Position numbers and translations under genes: made by a program. From positions 186,001 to 250,000 of IMG/VR virus record IMGVR_UViG_3300042868_005134: a stretch of 64,000 nt of DNA; one strand, written 5' to 3'. The notes under the pieces were generated by a model. It searched no databases and was not told the DNA's origin. It saw only the letters and a program-made list of their open reading frames with translations. The stretch's first letter is position 1; each line of letters begins with the position of its first letter. Below, in pieces: positions 20,407 through 29,321 of this stretch. Source of the stretch: a virus.

Positions 20407-23352
20407 ATGACTTACAACATTTATTATAGTGATTCTGGTAATCCTCAAAATCCAATATCAGTGCCAGACGGCATCGGCAGTGTTGACACTAGCACCAGTT
20501 TGACATTTCCTGGAAAGAATTCTACAAGTTATGCATCTGCCATCGGTACTAATTTTTTACGTTTACTAGAAAATTTTGCTAGGAACACTGCTCCTGGCTC
20601 AGTTTTTGGAGAAGGTTCTCCAATCACTGGACAATTATGGTACGACACGTCAGCTTTTCGTCCGCAGTTAAAACTCTACGATGGTACAAAATGGACCGAA
20701 GCTGGAAACATTAAAAAAGGTTCAACACAACCTTCTGCAGAAAATAGTATCATAGGCGATTTATGGGTTGACACTACAAATCAGCAATTATATTTGTTTG
20801 CTGGAACTACTTGGATTTTAGTAGGCCCTCAGTTTAGTGAAGGCAGTGAGTCTGGAATAAAAGCAGAAACATTAGTAGACAGAAATACTAATACTAATAA
20901 AACTGTCTTAATTTTATACGTTAGTGGATTTCCAGTTATTATTGTTAGTAAAGATGAATTTATTCCAAAATTAGCAATTGACGGTTTTGAAGTAATACGT
21001 CAAGGCGTTAATTTATCTACAGCCGACTTTGATCTCGACGGAAGAGTTTTAAATAAATTCTGGGGAACCAGCGAAAAAGCAAATTCGTTAGTTGTAGGTA
21101 CTAGTATAGTTCCGTCCACGAATTTCTTACGCAGCGATACTGTAAGTACAACCAATTATACATTAAACATTAGGAATGGTGGCGGCCTAGTTTTAGGCAG
21201 CTCATTAGAAACATCGCTGTCTATATCTCCAACCGGTGCCCTGTTATATCATAAAACTCCAGGACAGTCTTTAATTTTTAAAACAACTACTTCTGGCGGC
21301 GTTGCCAACGAAGTGTTAGTTGTAACTGGAAATCAACGTGTAGGGGTGAATAAGACACCCACTGAAGCATTGGACGTATCTGGTAATTTATTAGCCAGCG
21401 GCAGCATAAAAACTACAGCAACTACTAGTTCTACAAGTACAACCACTGGCTCTTTAGTGGTTGGCGGCGGCGCAGGCGTGGCTGGCGCCTTATATGTTGG
21501 CGGTGCAGCTAATGTAGTTGGACAAGTTACAGTTGGAAATTCTGCAGCCACAGGTGCGGCCATAGTAACTAGTAACACAACGCCGTTAGTTCCAAAACAC
21601 GACATTGGTACTTCTGGAAATAATTTTAGAAATGTTTATGCTCAGAATTTTTATGGAACTACATTTGTCGGAGATGTAACTGGTAATGTGTCGGGTAATG
21701 TGTCGGGATCAGCAGTATCTCTAGCAAAGACTTCGGCATTCTCTTTAAGAGGCGATATCACTAGCAATGTCATTGCTTTCAACGGAGCATCAGCAGTTCC
21801 TATTAGATATGTATCTACAGTTTCTAAAAATGTTCTTGGGGTAGTCACTGTTACTACCATTGTTCCGCACGAATATATTTCTAGTTATATTGTTAGCTTA
21901 GAATATAATACTGTAAGTCCCGGAGCAATTTTAACTTCTTTTATAACAGCCGGTTCGGTAATCACTGTCACGGGTCTTAACACATTTACATATACCAGTT
22001 CTAACACTGTGTTAATTAGTACAACAGGTACTGTGGGCAGTATTGCTGGAAGTGGACCTTGGACAGGCACTATCACTGGTATGAGTTCGACTACTGGCTT
22101 GGTAATAGGATCAACTGTAACAGCAACTAATGGTTCAGGTAGCCTCGGATCTAGCGGAGTATATACGGTTAGCGGTTCAATTACGGGCTCGTCTGTAGCT
22201 TTTACAGCTACTGGTGGCACAACTCCAGTAGCTGGAGCAATTACTAATATAATTGCTACTGGTTCTATTGCTACAACTTCTATGCCAGTTGGTATAGTTG
22301 GTTCACTAACAGTAAATCCTGGCGGCACATTTAATACAGTACTAGATGACGAAGTTATTTCTGGAAAAATAGAATTATCAAACATAGTAGATAGTGATTT
22401 CTTTTTAGTTTATAGATCTACAGCATCGCCTGCTTTAAGAAAAATTAGCAAAGCTGTATTGTTTTCCACAGCAGGCACAGTGCCTACTGGCAGTATAATG
22501 CCTTTTGCTGGCGATACTGCTCCGGCAGGATACTTATTATGTGACGGCAGTGAACAAAGTCAGGGTCAATATTCCGAACTGTTCACAGTATTAGGCACCA
22601 AGTACGGTTCTGGCACATATAATGCTATATCAAATCCAACTGGCTTGGAAGGTTATCAAACATTTAGAATTCCAGACTTACGTGGACGTTTTGCGCTAGG
22701 CAAAGATGACATGGATAACGGTAACACTATCAATATACAAGTATCGGCCACACTAGGTTCTATGACTGCTATAACAACATTAGGTGCCATCGATGCAACA
22801 TTTACAGTTTTAAATTCAGCTACTATAAACGGACCATGGACAAGGGCATTGGGTAGAACATTAAGCGGTACACCGCTTCAAAATAATTTGTCTCCGGTTA
22901 CGATTACAGCAGTTACAGTTGGAACTACTAACACAACTATAGTTGTAAGTTGTCAAAGTCAAACTGTTGGCTATCCTACTGGTGCCACAGGACTAACGCT
23001 GGAAGCAATTGGTTCAAAAGATGGCGGTGGTGGTGTAGCTGGCAGAGTATCGAGCGCAACAATATTAGGTGTTTCAGGCGGTAATAATCAGAAAACATTA
23101 TCAAGCTCAAACATTCCAGATCACTTACATGATATGAAGGATAGTTTGAATAATCAATATGGAGCTGTTAGCAGCGCCCCTTCTACCGCACCAGAAATTA
23201 TTGCACAAAGCATACACTTTACATCCCCAGCTGGTCAGTTGTTACCAAACAGTGGCGGCATTCAGGGATATACTTCACAAACAGCACTAGACGTTATGAA
23301 TCCGTATCAAACAATCAACTATATTATATTTACTGGCAGGATCTTACCATGA
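20407..23352 (+). CDS. long tail fibre with gp12-type phage tail collar domain
   Basis: This 981-residue fibre has three parts. Residues 1-150 form an attachment module shared with the genes at 23349 and 26126: LLENFARN, then SPITGQLWYDT, LKLYDGTKW, IIGDLWVDT and LYLFAGTTWILVGPQ. The middle (about 150-690) is low-complexity beta shaft, including DVTGNVSGNVSGS near 420. At about 697 the phage tail collar domain begins: IMPFAGDTAPAGYLLCDGS, then FRIPDLRGRFALGKDD and a C-terminal INYIIFTGRILP. T4 gp12 uses this domain at the baseplate end of its short fibres, where it binds lipopolysaccharide core. The gene ends in an ATGA overlap with the next fibre. It is a likely receptor-contact protein. Confidence 0.85.
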   Translation: MTYNIYYSDSGNPQNPISVPDGIGSVDTSTSLTFPGKNSTSYASAIGTNFLRLLENFARNTAPGSVFGEGSPITGQLWYDTSAFRPQLKLYDGTKWTEAGNIKKGSTQPSAENSIIGDLWVDTTNQQLYLFAGTTWILVGPQFSEGSESGIKAETLVDRNTNTNKTVLILYVSGFPVIIVSKDEFIPKLAIDGFEVIRQGVNLSTADFDLDGRVLNKFWGTSEKANSLVVGTSIVPSTNFLRSDTVSTTNYTLNIRNGGGLVLGSSLETSLSISPTGALLYHKTPGQSLIFKTTTSGGVANEVLVVTGNQRVGVNKTPTEALDVSGNLLASGSIKTTATTSSTSTTTGSLVVGGGAGVAGALYVGGAANVVGQVTVGNSAATGAAIVTSNTTPLVPKHDIGTSGNNFRNVYAQNFYGTTFVGDVTGNVSGNVSGSAVSLAKTSAFSLRGDITSNVIAFNGASAVPIRYVSTVSKNVLGVVTVTTIVPHEYISSYIVSLEYNTVSPGAILTSFITAGSVITVTGLNTFTYTSSNTVLISTTGTVGSIAGSGPWTGTITGMSSTTGLVIGSTVTATNGSGSLGSSGVYTVSGSITGSSVAFTATGGTTPVAGAITNIIATGSIATTSMPVGIVGSLTVNPGGTFNTVLDDEVISGKIELSNIVDSDFFLVYRSTASPALRKISKAVLFSTAGTVPTGSIMPFAGDTAPAGYLLCDGSEQSQGQYSELFTVLGTKYGSGTYNAISNPTGLEGYQTFRIPDLRGRFALGKDDMDNGNTINIQVSATLGSMTAITTLGAIDATFTVLNSATINGPWTRALGRTLSGTPLQNNLSPVTITAVTVGTTNTTIVVSCQSQTVGYPTGATGLTLEAIGSKDGGGGVAGRVSSATILGVSGGNNQKTLSSSNIPDHLHDMKDSLNNQYGAVSSAPSTAPEIIAQSIHFTSPAGQLLPNSGGIQGYTSQTALDVMNPYQTINYIIFTGRILP

Positions 23353-26066
23353 CCTATAAGATTAACAAAACAGATGGCAGCTTGCTAACAGAAATTATCG
23401 ATAGTGCTATCGATACCACTGCCACTGACTTGGCCTTAATAGGTAAAAATGTTACGGGCTACGGCGAATATCTTAATGAAAATTTTGTAAAGCTTCTGGA
23501 AAATTTTGCCAGTACAAGTGAACCTAATAATCCTATAACTGGACAAATATGGTTTGACGTTAGTGAAAACAGATTAAAAGTTTATGACGGTAATGGATTT
23601 AGAATTGGAAGTGGTCCGATTGTATCAGGTACAGCACCGCTAAATCCTATTCAAGGTGATTTTTGGATTGACAGCAATGAAAATCAATTGTACTTTTATG
23701 ATGGCACTGATAGACAACTAGCAGGCCCAATTTATAAAGATAGTCAAGGTATTTCTGGTTGGGAAGTTGCCACAATAGCAGACACTGACAGTAATTCGCG
23801 AGTGATTGTAAAGTTATGGGCTGCTCAGACGTTATTAGGAATTTTTAGTAAGTATACAGAATTTACACCTAGTAGTTTAATACCCGGATATGCAGGTTCT
23901 ATCAAACCTGGATTTAATGCTGGTACTGTATCGGGATTCAAACTCAACGCTACAGCATCTAGTGCAGATGCGCTAGTTGATAATCTTGGAAATTTAAAAC
24001 CAGTTAGCAGTTTTATGTTAACTGCTGACGATAACAGTACTACAGGCAGTCTTACAATTATCAATCCAGAACCTTTGATACTGGGCGCAAATCAAAAAAA
24101 TACTATATTGGTATCCGATGATGATATTCGAATTCGTAGTAATTTCGGCGGCAATATCGCACACCCTGACGGTCAAAACTTTATAATAACAACCAAACAA
24201 GGATCAACATTTAGTGATGCAATCACAGTAAAAGCTGCAACTAATAGAGTTGGCATTTTTAATAATGCCCCTACAGGCATGTTACACATTGGAACTACGC
24301 TAGCACCTGGCAATGTTGTCATCGAAGGTAACTTAACAGTTAACGGTACTAGCACAACTATTAATTCCACAGTCGTAGCCATAGATGACATCAATATAAT
24401 ATTAGGTGATACTGCGTCACCAACTGATGTAACAGCCAACGGCGGCGGCCTTACACTTAAAGGCGCCAGCGATAAAACTTTATCATGGATAGATGCTACC
24501 GATTCTTGGACCAGCAATCAGAATTTTGATATTACTTTTGGCAAAACATACAAGATCAACGGCGTTGATGTATTAACCTCTACAACATTAGGATCGAGTA
24601 TTGTTAATTCTAGCTTGACCAGTATTGGAACATTGACTAGTTTACAAGTTGATAACATCAATATTAACAATAATGTAATCTCAACTACTACTACAAATAC
24701 TAATTTAGTATTATCGCCTAATGGCACTGGCGTAGTTGATGTTGCCACTAGTAGAATTACAAGTTTGTCCAATCCAGTTGCTGGCACAGACGCAGTAAAT
24801 TTACAAACATTAACAGCTAGTTTGCCAGCACCTTGGATTAATGTCAATGCCAATTATCAATCTAGTAAAAATGATAGATTATTAGTAAGCACAATTTCAG
24901 GTACACTGACTGTGACATTGCCCAATGTTGTAAGTTCTAGTGACACTATTCGTTTCTTTGACTATGACAGCACATTCGATACTGATAATTTAATCATAAC
25001 TAGATATAGAAGAATAGATCCTGCTACAATTACTGGATTAAGTGCAGGTATAGCAAATACATTTATTGGGTTGGCAACTACTACAACCAGTGTAGCAGGT
25101 AACGGAATCATTGTCACGGTAACAACAACATCCGCAACACCAGCAGGATATAATAACGTAAACACCGCCATCACAGTGACCACTTCAGGTTATGGATATG
25201 TAACAGGAGATGTTATAACAGTGTCTGGTGCTGCCGTCGGCGGCGCAAGTCCTGCTAACGATTTAGTATTTGAGTTAGATGTTATGGATAACATCTTTGG
25301 ACTAGACGAAGATTTAATTGTAAATGACGCCGCAGCATCATTTGGTTTGATATATGCTAATTCTGCTCAAGGTTGGCGCTATATCGAAAGTTTAGAACTT
25401 CCAGCAATAATTTATGTCGATGTAACTGGTAATCTAACAGGCAATGTAACAGGCAATGTAACAGGCAATGTTACAGGCAATGTTACAGGCAATGTTACAG
25501 GGTCAATATTATCTGCATCTCAGCCTAATGTTACCAGTCTTGGAACTTTATCTAATTTATCTGTTAGTTCTGATATATTAGCTAATTTAAAAGGAAACGT
25601 AGTTTCTAGCAATACTAATGTAACTGTGCTTAATACCAGTGCTGCTACTGCAACTTTTTTGGGTAACGTCACTGGCAACATTACTGGTGACGTTACTGGT
25701 GACGTCACAAATACACAATTAGTCTTAGAATCCACTACAAATTCTGTATTAATAAAATCCGGAGCAAACGGAATTAGATTAAGTTCGCTGGACGATACAA
25801 CCGTACAAGAACAATACAATGTACAGATTACACCAGGCGCATCACCAACACAACGTTCGCGTACTTTGTTATACGGCGATGTAGAAGTTGTTAATATTTC
25901 TACAAGCAATATCAACGGAGCATCTTTCAAATTACCGTCTTACTCTAATTTAGAACTTGCATCGAGAACATTGAGCGCACTAAATTATGGTGAACTTATC
26001 TATAATAGCACTGCTAACCAGGTACAAGCCTACATTAGCCCAGGCTCTTGGGTTAGTTTGAATTAA
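23349..26066 (+). CDS. tail fibre, paralogous N-terminal module, GNVT-repeat shaft
   Basis: This 905-residue fibre starts within the stop of the previous fibre (ATGA). The first 150 residues repeat the shared attachment module (LLENFAST, ITGQIWFDV, LKVYDGNGF, IQGDFWIDS, LYFYDGT). The shaft contains a VNGTSTTINSTVVAIDDINI segment, a typical start of phage fibre beta-helix regions, and a SGYGYVTGDVI unit like one in the giant protein. Near residue 695 there is a run of exact four-residue repeats, and a second GNVTGNITGDVTGDV run follows near 772. No catalytic domain is seen. Diversified C-termini on a common N-terminus suggest alternative fibres docking at equivalent sites. Confidence 0.78.
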   Translation: MTYKINKTDGSLLTEIIDSAIDTTATDLALIGKNVTGYGEYLNENFVKLLENFASTSEPNNPITGQIWFDVSENRLKVYDGNGFRIGSGPIVSGTAPLNPIQGDFWIDSNENQLYFYDGTDRQLAGPIYKDSQGISGWEVATIADTDSNSRVIVKLWAAQTLLGIFSKYTEFTPSSLIPGYAGSIKPGFNAGTVSGFKLNATASSADALVDNLGNLKPVSSFMLTADDNSTTGSLTIINPEPLILGANQKNTILVSDDDIRIRSNFGGNIAHPDGQNFIITTKQGSTFSDAITVKAATNRVGIFNNAPTGMLHIGTTLAPGNVVIEGNLTVNGTSTTINSTVVAIDDINIILGDTASPTDVTANGGGLTLKGASDKTLSWIDATDSWTSNQNFDITFGKTYKINGVDVLTSTTLGSSIVNSSLTSIGTLTSLQVDNININNNVISTTTTNTNLVLSPNGTGVVDVATSRITSLSNPVAGTDAVNLQTLTASLPAPWINVNANYQSSKNDRLLVSTISGTLTVTLPNVVSSSDTIRFFDYDSTFDTDNLIITRYRRIDPATITGLSAGIANTFIGLATTTTSVAGNGIIVTVTTTSATPAGYNNVNTAITVTTSGYGYVTGDVITVSGAAVGGASPANDLVFELDVMDNIFGLDEDLIVNDAAASFGLIYANSAQGWRYIESLELPAIIYVDVTGNLTGNVTGNVTGNVTGNVTGNVTGSILSASQPNVTSLGTLSNLSVSSDILANLKGNVVSSNTNVTVLNTSAATATFLGNVTGNITGDVTGDVTNTQLVLESTTNSVLIKSGANGIRLSSLDDTTVQEQYNVQITPGASPTQRSRTLLYGDVEVVNISTSNINGASFKLPSYSNLELASRTLSALNYGELIYNSTANQVQAYISPGSWVSLN
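25437..25501 (+). repeat. 12-bp in-frame tandem repeat coding TGNV units
   Basis: Five near-identical 12-bp units (ACAGGCAATGTW) and a partial sixth lie in frame inside the fibre gene at 23349. The only variation is A or T at the last base of each unit. They encode consecutive Thr-Gly-Asn-Val units. Such near-perfect repeats can gain or lose copies by slippage without breaking the frame. Confidence 0.85.
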
Positions 26067-26093
26067 AAATTGCATAATGAATATGTACATAGA

Positions 26094-26101
26094 GCTAAAT
26101 A
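26094..26101 (+). promoter_or_regulatory. possible late promoter box (GCTAAATA)
   Basis: GCTAAATA lies in the 59-nt gap before the fibre gene at 26126, 24 nt upstream of its ATG, with a G-rich AGGGGG ribosome binding site in between. Spacing matches the boxes before gp6 and 18858, but two positions differ from TATAAATA. Confidence 0.35.
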
Positions 26102-26125
26102 TAATAGATCAGGGGGTTAACAGTT

Positions 26126-27832
26126 ATGCCTTATAGCATTGACAAGTATAATGGAACAACCATTGCGGTAGTCGAAGACGGTACTATAGATAGTACCCTA
26201 GATATTAAATTAATTGGTAAAAATTACGCCGGCTACGGTGAAGTACAAAACGAAAACTTTGTTCATTTGCTAGAGAATTTTGCTGGAGGATCTTCACCTC
26301 CCCGCCCAATTAGCGGACAAATTTGGTACGATACCACTACTAAGAAAATTAAATTTTATGATGCTGCCAGCGCCCGCTGGAGAACAGCAGGAGGCGCAGA
26401 AAGTGCTGCCGGCCCAACTGGCCCAATAGGTCTGGGACAGGGTGATTTCTGGTTTGAAACTATCAACAAGCAGTTATATGTTTACGACGGCACCGCATAC
26501 GTTCTAGTGGGTCCACAAGGTGTTGGCGGCCTTGGCACCACTCAAATGAAATCTGTTTCAGTAACAGACACCGTCGCCGGCACACACGGAATTATACAAG
26601 CATTTGTCGATGGCGACATTGTGTTTGTTGTTTCAACAGATTCGTTTGAGTTGAGTACAGCTAGTGAAGCAACAATGCCAGGGTTTGGCATAATAAAGTC
26701 TGGTATTACGCTGGCAAATACTGATAATACTGATGGTATAACTGACCCAGGTGTTAATGCTACTCCGTTAGATATTGTTTGGGGAACTGTCAGTAACAGT
26801 CTTAAATTAAACGGTTACACATCTGACGATTTTGTTTTAAATGAGGGCACTGTTAATTTCGATGTGCTAGTACATTTTTCAGATCTAGGTTATACTGTTG
26901 GCGATAGCGATGATCTCGAAGTAAAAATTGACACTGACGGCATAACACCAATATTTAAAACTTCAATTAACAATACAATCAAGTTCCAAACTTACAACGC
27001 TCTTACACCGACCATACCAAATACGCCACTTACCTTAGTGGGCGCAAATATTTTACCAGGCGTCGATAATGTAACGAATCTAGGATCTAGTTCTTTTAAA
27101 TTTAAAGATGTGTACGGTACTACTTTTTCTGGAACTGCCGCTCAATCAGACAAGTTAAAAGTTGGCGTAGTTTACGCAGATGCAGCAGTAGCCAGCACCG
27201 CGGACACAGTGGTAGTTAGAACTGCCGCAGGAGCCATAAACGCAACTTCTTTCTTGGGTAATGCGTCTACCGCAACTACCGCAACTACAGCAACGCAGGC
27301 AAATACACTACAAGTTGCCGCTGGCGTGTATAGAACAGCTAGTGTTTCAGCTCCAGATGATGGAGTTGCAGATACTATTGCAGTAAGAGATTCAGCCGGC
27401 GACTTGTGTGCTACAATTTTCCGTGGAACAGCCACAGCCGCATTGTTTGCTGACTTGGCTGAAAAATATTTGGCAGATGACGAATACGAAATTGGCACAG
27501 TGGTAACTGTGGGCGGTGCGCAAGAAGTTACAGCATGTCAAATGGGCACCCGTGCATTTGGTGCAGTAAGTGGAAGTCCAGCTTTTATGATGAATGAAGG
27601 TCTTGTTGGCGGCACATATATCGCACTAAAAGGTCGTGTACCAGTTAAAGTTATTGGAGCAGTGACTAAAGGTGACAAATTAATAGCAGCCAGTAACGGT
27701 TGCGCAGGTCCTGCCCACGTGTTGCTACAGAATTTACCCGTCCGTGCTGGAAATTTTCCAGATACTTTTGCTATTGCATTAGAAAGTAGCGATGACGCAG
27801 GCGTCAAACTAATAGAAGCAATAATTATTTAA
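26126..27832 (+). CDS. tail fibre joining the shared N-terminal module to a peptidase-G2-like C-terminus
   Basis: This 568-residue protein is a mosaic. Residues 1-150 are the attachment module shared with 20407 and 23349 (LLENFAGG, ISGQIWYDT, QGDFWFET, LYVYDGTAYVLVGPQ). The C-terminal 180 residues are the domain found at the end of the gene at 18858 (LFADLAEKYLAD, YEIGTVVTVGG, FMMNEGL, LKGRVPVKV, KGDKLIAA). A segment ITNLGSSSFKFKDVYGTTFSG-like near residue 320 is typical of fibre shafts. The end of the coding strand carries alanine-rich stretches. It is probably trimerised and matured by its C-terminal domain; that is inferred from the family. The start has AGGGGG upstream. Confidence 0.78.
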   Translation: MPYSIDKYNGTTIAVVEDGTIDSTLDIKLIGKNYAGYGEVQNENFVHLLENFAGGSSPPRPISGQIWYDTTTKKIKFYDAASARWRTAGGAESAAGPTGPIGLGQGDFWFETINKQLYVYDGTAYVLVGPQGVGGLGTTQMKSVSVTDTVAGTHGIIQAFVDGDIVFVVSTDSFELSTASEATMPGFGIIKSGITLANTDNTDGITDPGVNATPLDIVWGTVSNSLKLNGYTSDDFVLNEGTVNFDVLVHFSDLGYTVGDSDDLEVKIDTDGITPIFKTSINNTIKFQTYNALTPTIPNTPLTLVGANILPGVDNVTNLGSSSFKFKDVYGTTFSGTAAQSDKLKVGVVYADAAVASTADTVVVRTAAGAINATSFLGNASTATTATTATQANTLQVAAGVYRTASVSAPDDGVADTIAVRDSAGDLCATIFRGTATAALFADLAEKYLADDEYEIGTVVTVGGAQEVTACQMGTRAFGAVSGSPAFMMNEGLVGGTYIALKGRVPVKVIGAVTKGDKLIAASNGCAGPAHVLLQNLPVRAGNFPDTFAIALESSDDAGVKLIEAIII

Positions 27833-27843
27833 GGAATACTACC

Positions 27844-28899
27844 ATGGCAGGAAGAGGAACACGAGCTACGGCGTCGGATTTTAACAACATTCAAGCAACA
27901 GTTAACAGCGTATTAGGCCTTGGTTCGTCTACACAAGGATACGGACAAACAGTTTCCAGTGCGCAAGTAGGTTCTGGAGCAATCATTACAGTTGCTCAAT
28001 GGACTACTCTACGTGCTGACTTGGTCAAATGTAGAACACACCAAACCAATCTAGCAGTTGTAAACGGTGCAGCAAACGTTAGTGCTAATCGCGGCGGCGC
28101 ATGCCAAACGTTGGAAACTATTACTAGTAGCACTGTTATTAGTGAAGACATTCGAGATCAATACAATTTGTTTACCAACGGAAGTCCTGGTACCATTGGT
28201 ATTAATGCTGAACGATCATTGGCAAACGCAGCCCAATTGAGTGCAGCAACAGCACCAAGCGGTGTTACCAACCCTAGTCAGTATGCTGGCGCATGGGGCG
28301 TAAACGCAAGTAGTACTCGTTACCTAAGACAAATTTACACAGTAACTTTTGCCGGCTACACACATGTTGGCGGATTATCAGTTTCAGCTGCCAATCATAT
28401 CAGATGTTTCTTTAACGCAGGCGGCAAAATTCAATTTACCAGCACTAGAAGCGGTACAGCAGACAACACAAAGGATACCGATTGGACCAATATGTTGAGT
28501 GGCATGGGAAATTTCATATTTGCTGCAGCAAATTCAAGCGTTAGCGGAACTACTAACCCAGGAAACGGTGGATCAACTCCTGGATCTAGTATAGGATATC
28601 ATCAAACAACTGGCACTTACCAAACATTAGTAAATGTAGCATCTACTGTGAGCCGGTACACTGAAAATAGATTTACAGTTGAAGTGCAGACATCAGGTAC
28701 TAACGCTTTGTTATTTAGATTGACATGGGCTGACAATGACGTAATTGAAGGCGCCGAAACAGTGGACGAACCGGTTAATGGTAATGGCGGTTCCAGAATG
28801 GAAAGCAGTTGTTTTATCGTTCGTCCAAACGTAGCAATCACAGTAGACGTTCCGGCGCCTACAGCAAGCGTAGGCGCTTTTGCAGCATCGGCTTCTTAA
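27844..28899 (+). CDS. tail-associated structural protein, last gene of the virion block
   Basis: This 351-residue protein follows the last fibre by 11 nt, with AAGGAA before ATG. It is rich in Ser, Thr, Ala, Gly and Asn and has no charged helical regions, as in exposed virion proteins. Repeating-strand segments such as YTVTFAGYTHVGGLSVSAA and FTVEVQTSGTNALLFRLTW suggest beta-sandwich folds. It ends in a loose Ala/Ser tail. I do not recognise a family name, but similar proteins close fibre clusters of aquatic T4-like phages in my recollection. It could be a fibre tip or decoration protein. A hairpin follows about 23 nt after its stop. Confidence 0.65.
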   Translation: MAGRGTRATASDFNNIQATVNSVLGLGSSTQGYGQTVSSAQVGSGAIITVAQWTTLRADLVKCRTHQTNLAVVNGAANVSANRGGACQTLETITSSTVISEDIRDQYNLFTNGSPGTIGINAERSLANAAQLSAATAPSGVTNPSQYAGAWGVNASSTRYLRQIYTVTFAGYTHVGGLSVSAANHIRCFFNAGGKIQFTSTRSGTADNTKDTDWTNMLSGMGNFIFAAANSSVSGTTNPGNGGSTPGSSIGYHQTTGTYQTLVNVASTVSRYTENRFTVEVQTSGTNALLFRLTWADNDVIEGAETVDEPVNGNGGSRMESSCFIVRPNVAITVDVPAPTASVGAFAASAS

Positions 28900-28917
28900 T
28901 CAATAAACTCTAAATCG

Positions 28918-28946
28918 TTGACACTCCTAGGCTAAGATAGTATACT
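28918..28946 (+). promoter_or_regulatory. sigma70-type promoter for the glycosyltransferase operon
   Basis: TTGACA (28918-28923), a 17-bp spacer and TATACT (28941-28946) give a -35 identical to consensus and a -10 with one mismatch. Initiation would be expected near 28952-28955, just before the ribosome binding site of the gene at 28971. It marks an expression switch from late structural genes to a module that unmodified host RNA polymerase could read. Confidence 0.8.
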
Positions 28947-28970
28947 ATACTATAAACCTAGGAGTTTTTT
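28923..28970 (+). terminator. terminator-like hairpin containing the next gene's ribosome binding site
   Basis: A perfect 9-bp inverted repeat, ACTCCTAGG (28923-28931) and CCTAGGAGT (28957-28965), is followed by a run of T to 28970. The 25-nt loop holds a second palindrome, ATAGTATACTAT. The 3' arm contains AGGAG (28960-28964), the ribosome binding site of the GTG start at 28971. Read-through transcripts of the virion operon would form the hairpin; transcripts from the internal promoter lack the 5' arm. Confidence 0.7.
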
Positions 28971-29321
28971 GTGGACGAACGATTTCAAAAAGCCTTTGAA
29001 ACTGCCAATTATATGACAACATTGGCCAGTCAAAAGCAAATTCTTAAAGAAGAATTTTATCAAAATTTAATTCATTATCATAATGGCGGAATCTTTACCG
29101 CATCGCGTGAGCTAATCAATTTTACCAAAACGCTAGTTGATATTGGTAACAATGAATCTACAGTACTGGTAGATAATAACGAATTACCTGTTGACATTGT
29201 TGATCTCTCTAAATTTTTAGAGGAGTTGCTGTCAAAATATCATTTTGCCGTTAACGGGTATTATACAAGATACGATCAGATGAGAAAGAATAGAACTGTG
29301 GAAGGTATTCTCAGTGTATGA
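28971..29321 (+). CDS. small unknown protein, first gene of the early-type operon
   Basis: This 116-residue protein starts with GTG, chosen because AGGAG (28960-28964) sits 6 nt upstream and the next in-frame ATG would remove a regular helical N-terminus. It is predicted to be mostly helical (ERFQKAFETANYMTTLASQKQILKEE reads as a continuous amphipathic stretch) and has no known motif, signal peptide or cysteine. It ends in an ATGA overlap with the first glycosyltransferase-like gene, so the two are translated together. It could be an accessory or regulatory partner. The function is unknown. Confidence 0.65.
   Translation: MDERFQKAFETANYMTTLASQKQILKEEFYQNLIHYHNGGIFTASRELINFTKTLVDIGNNESTVLVDNNELPVDIVDLSKFLEELLSKYHFAVNGYYTRYDQMRKNRTVEGILSV

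Noticed and set aside
21885-22385. Minus-strand frame of 166 codons opposite the 981-residue fibre
   Set aside because: It is opposite a fibre with a collar domain. The Val/Pro/Thr-rich translation is what antisense of Gly/Thr/Ser-rich fibre repeats gives.
25437-25501. CRISPR-like array
   Set aside because: The units are 12 bp, directly adjacent and in frame with a fibre protein, so no spacers exist.
20407-28899. Diversity-generating retroelement for the fibre genes
   Set aside because: No reverse transcriptase or template repeat pair is visible in the window.
28900-28970. tRNA gene suggested by the inverted repeats
   Set aside because: There is no cloverleaf, T-loop or acceptor pattern; the repeats fit a hairpin with a promoter inside.
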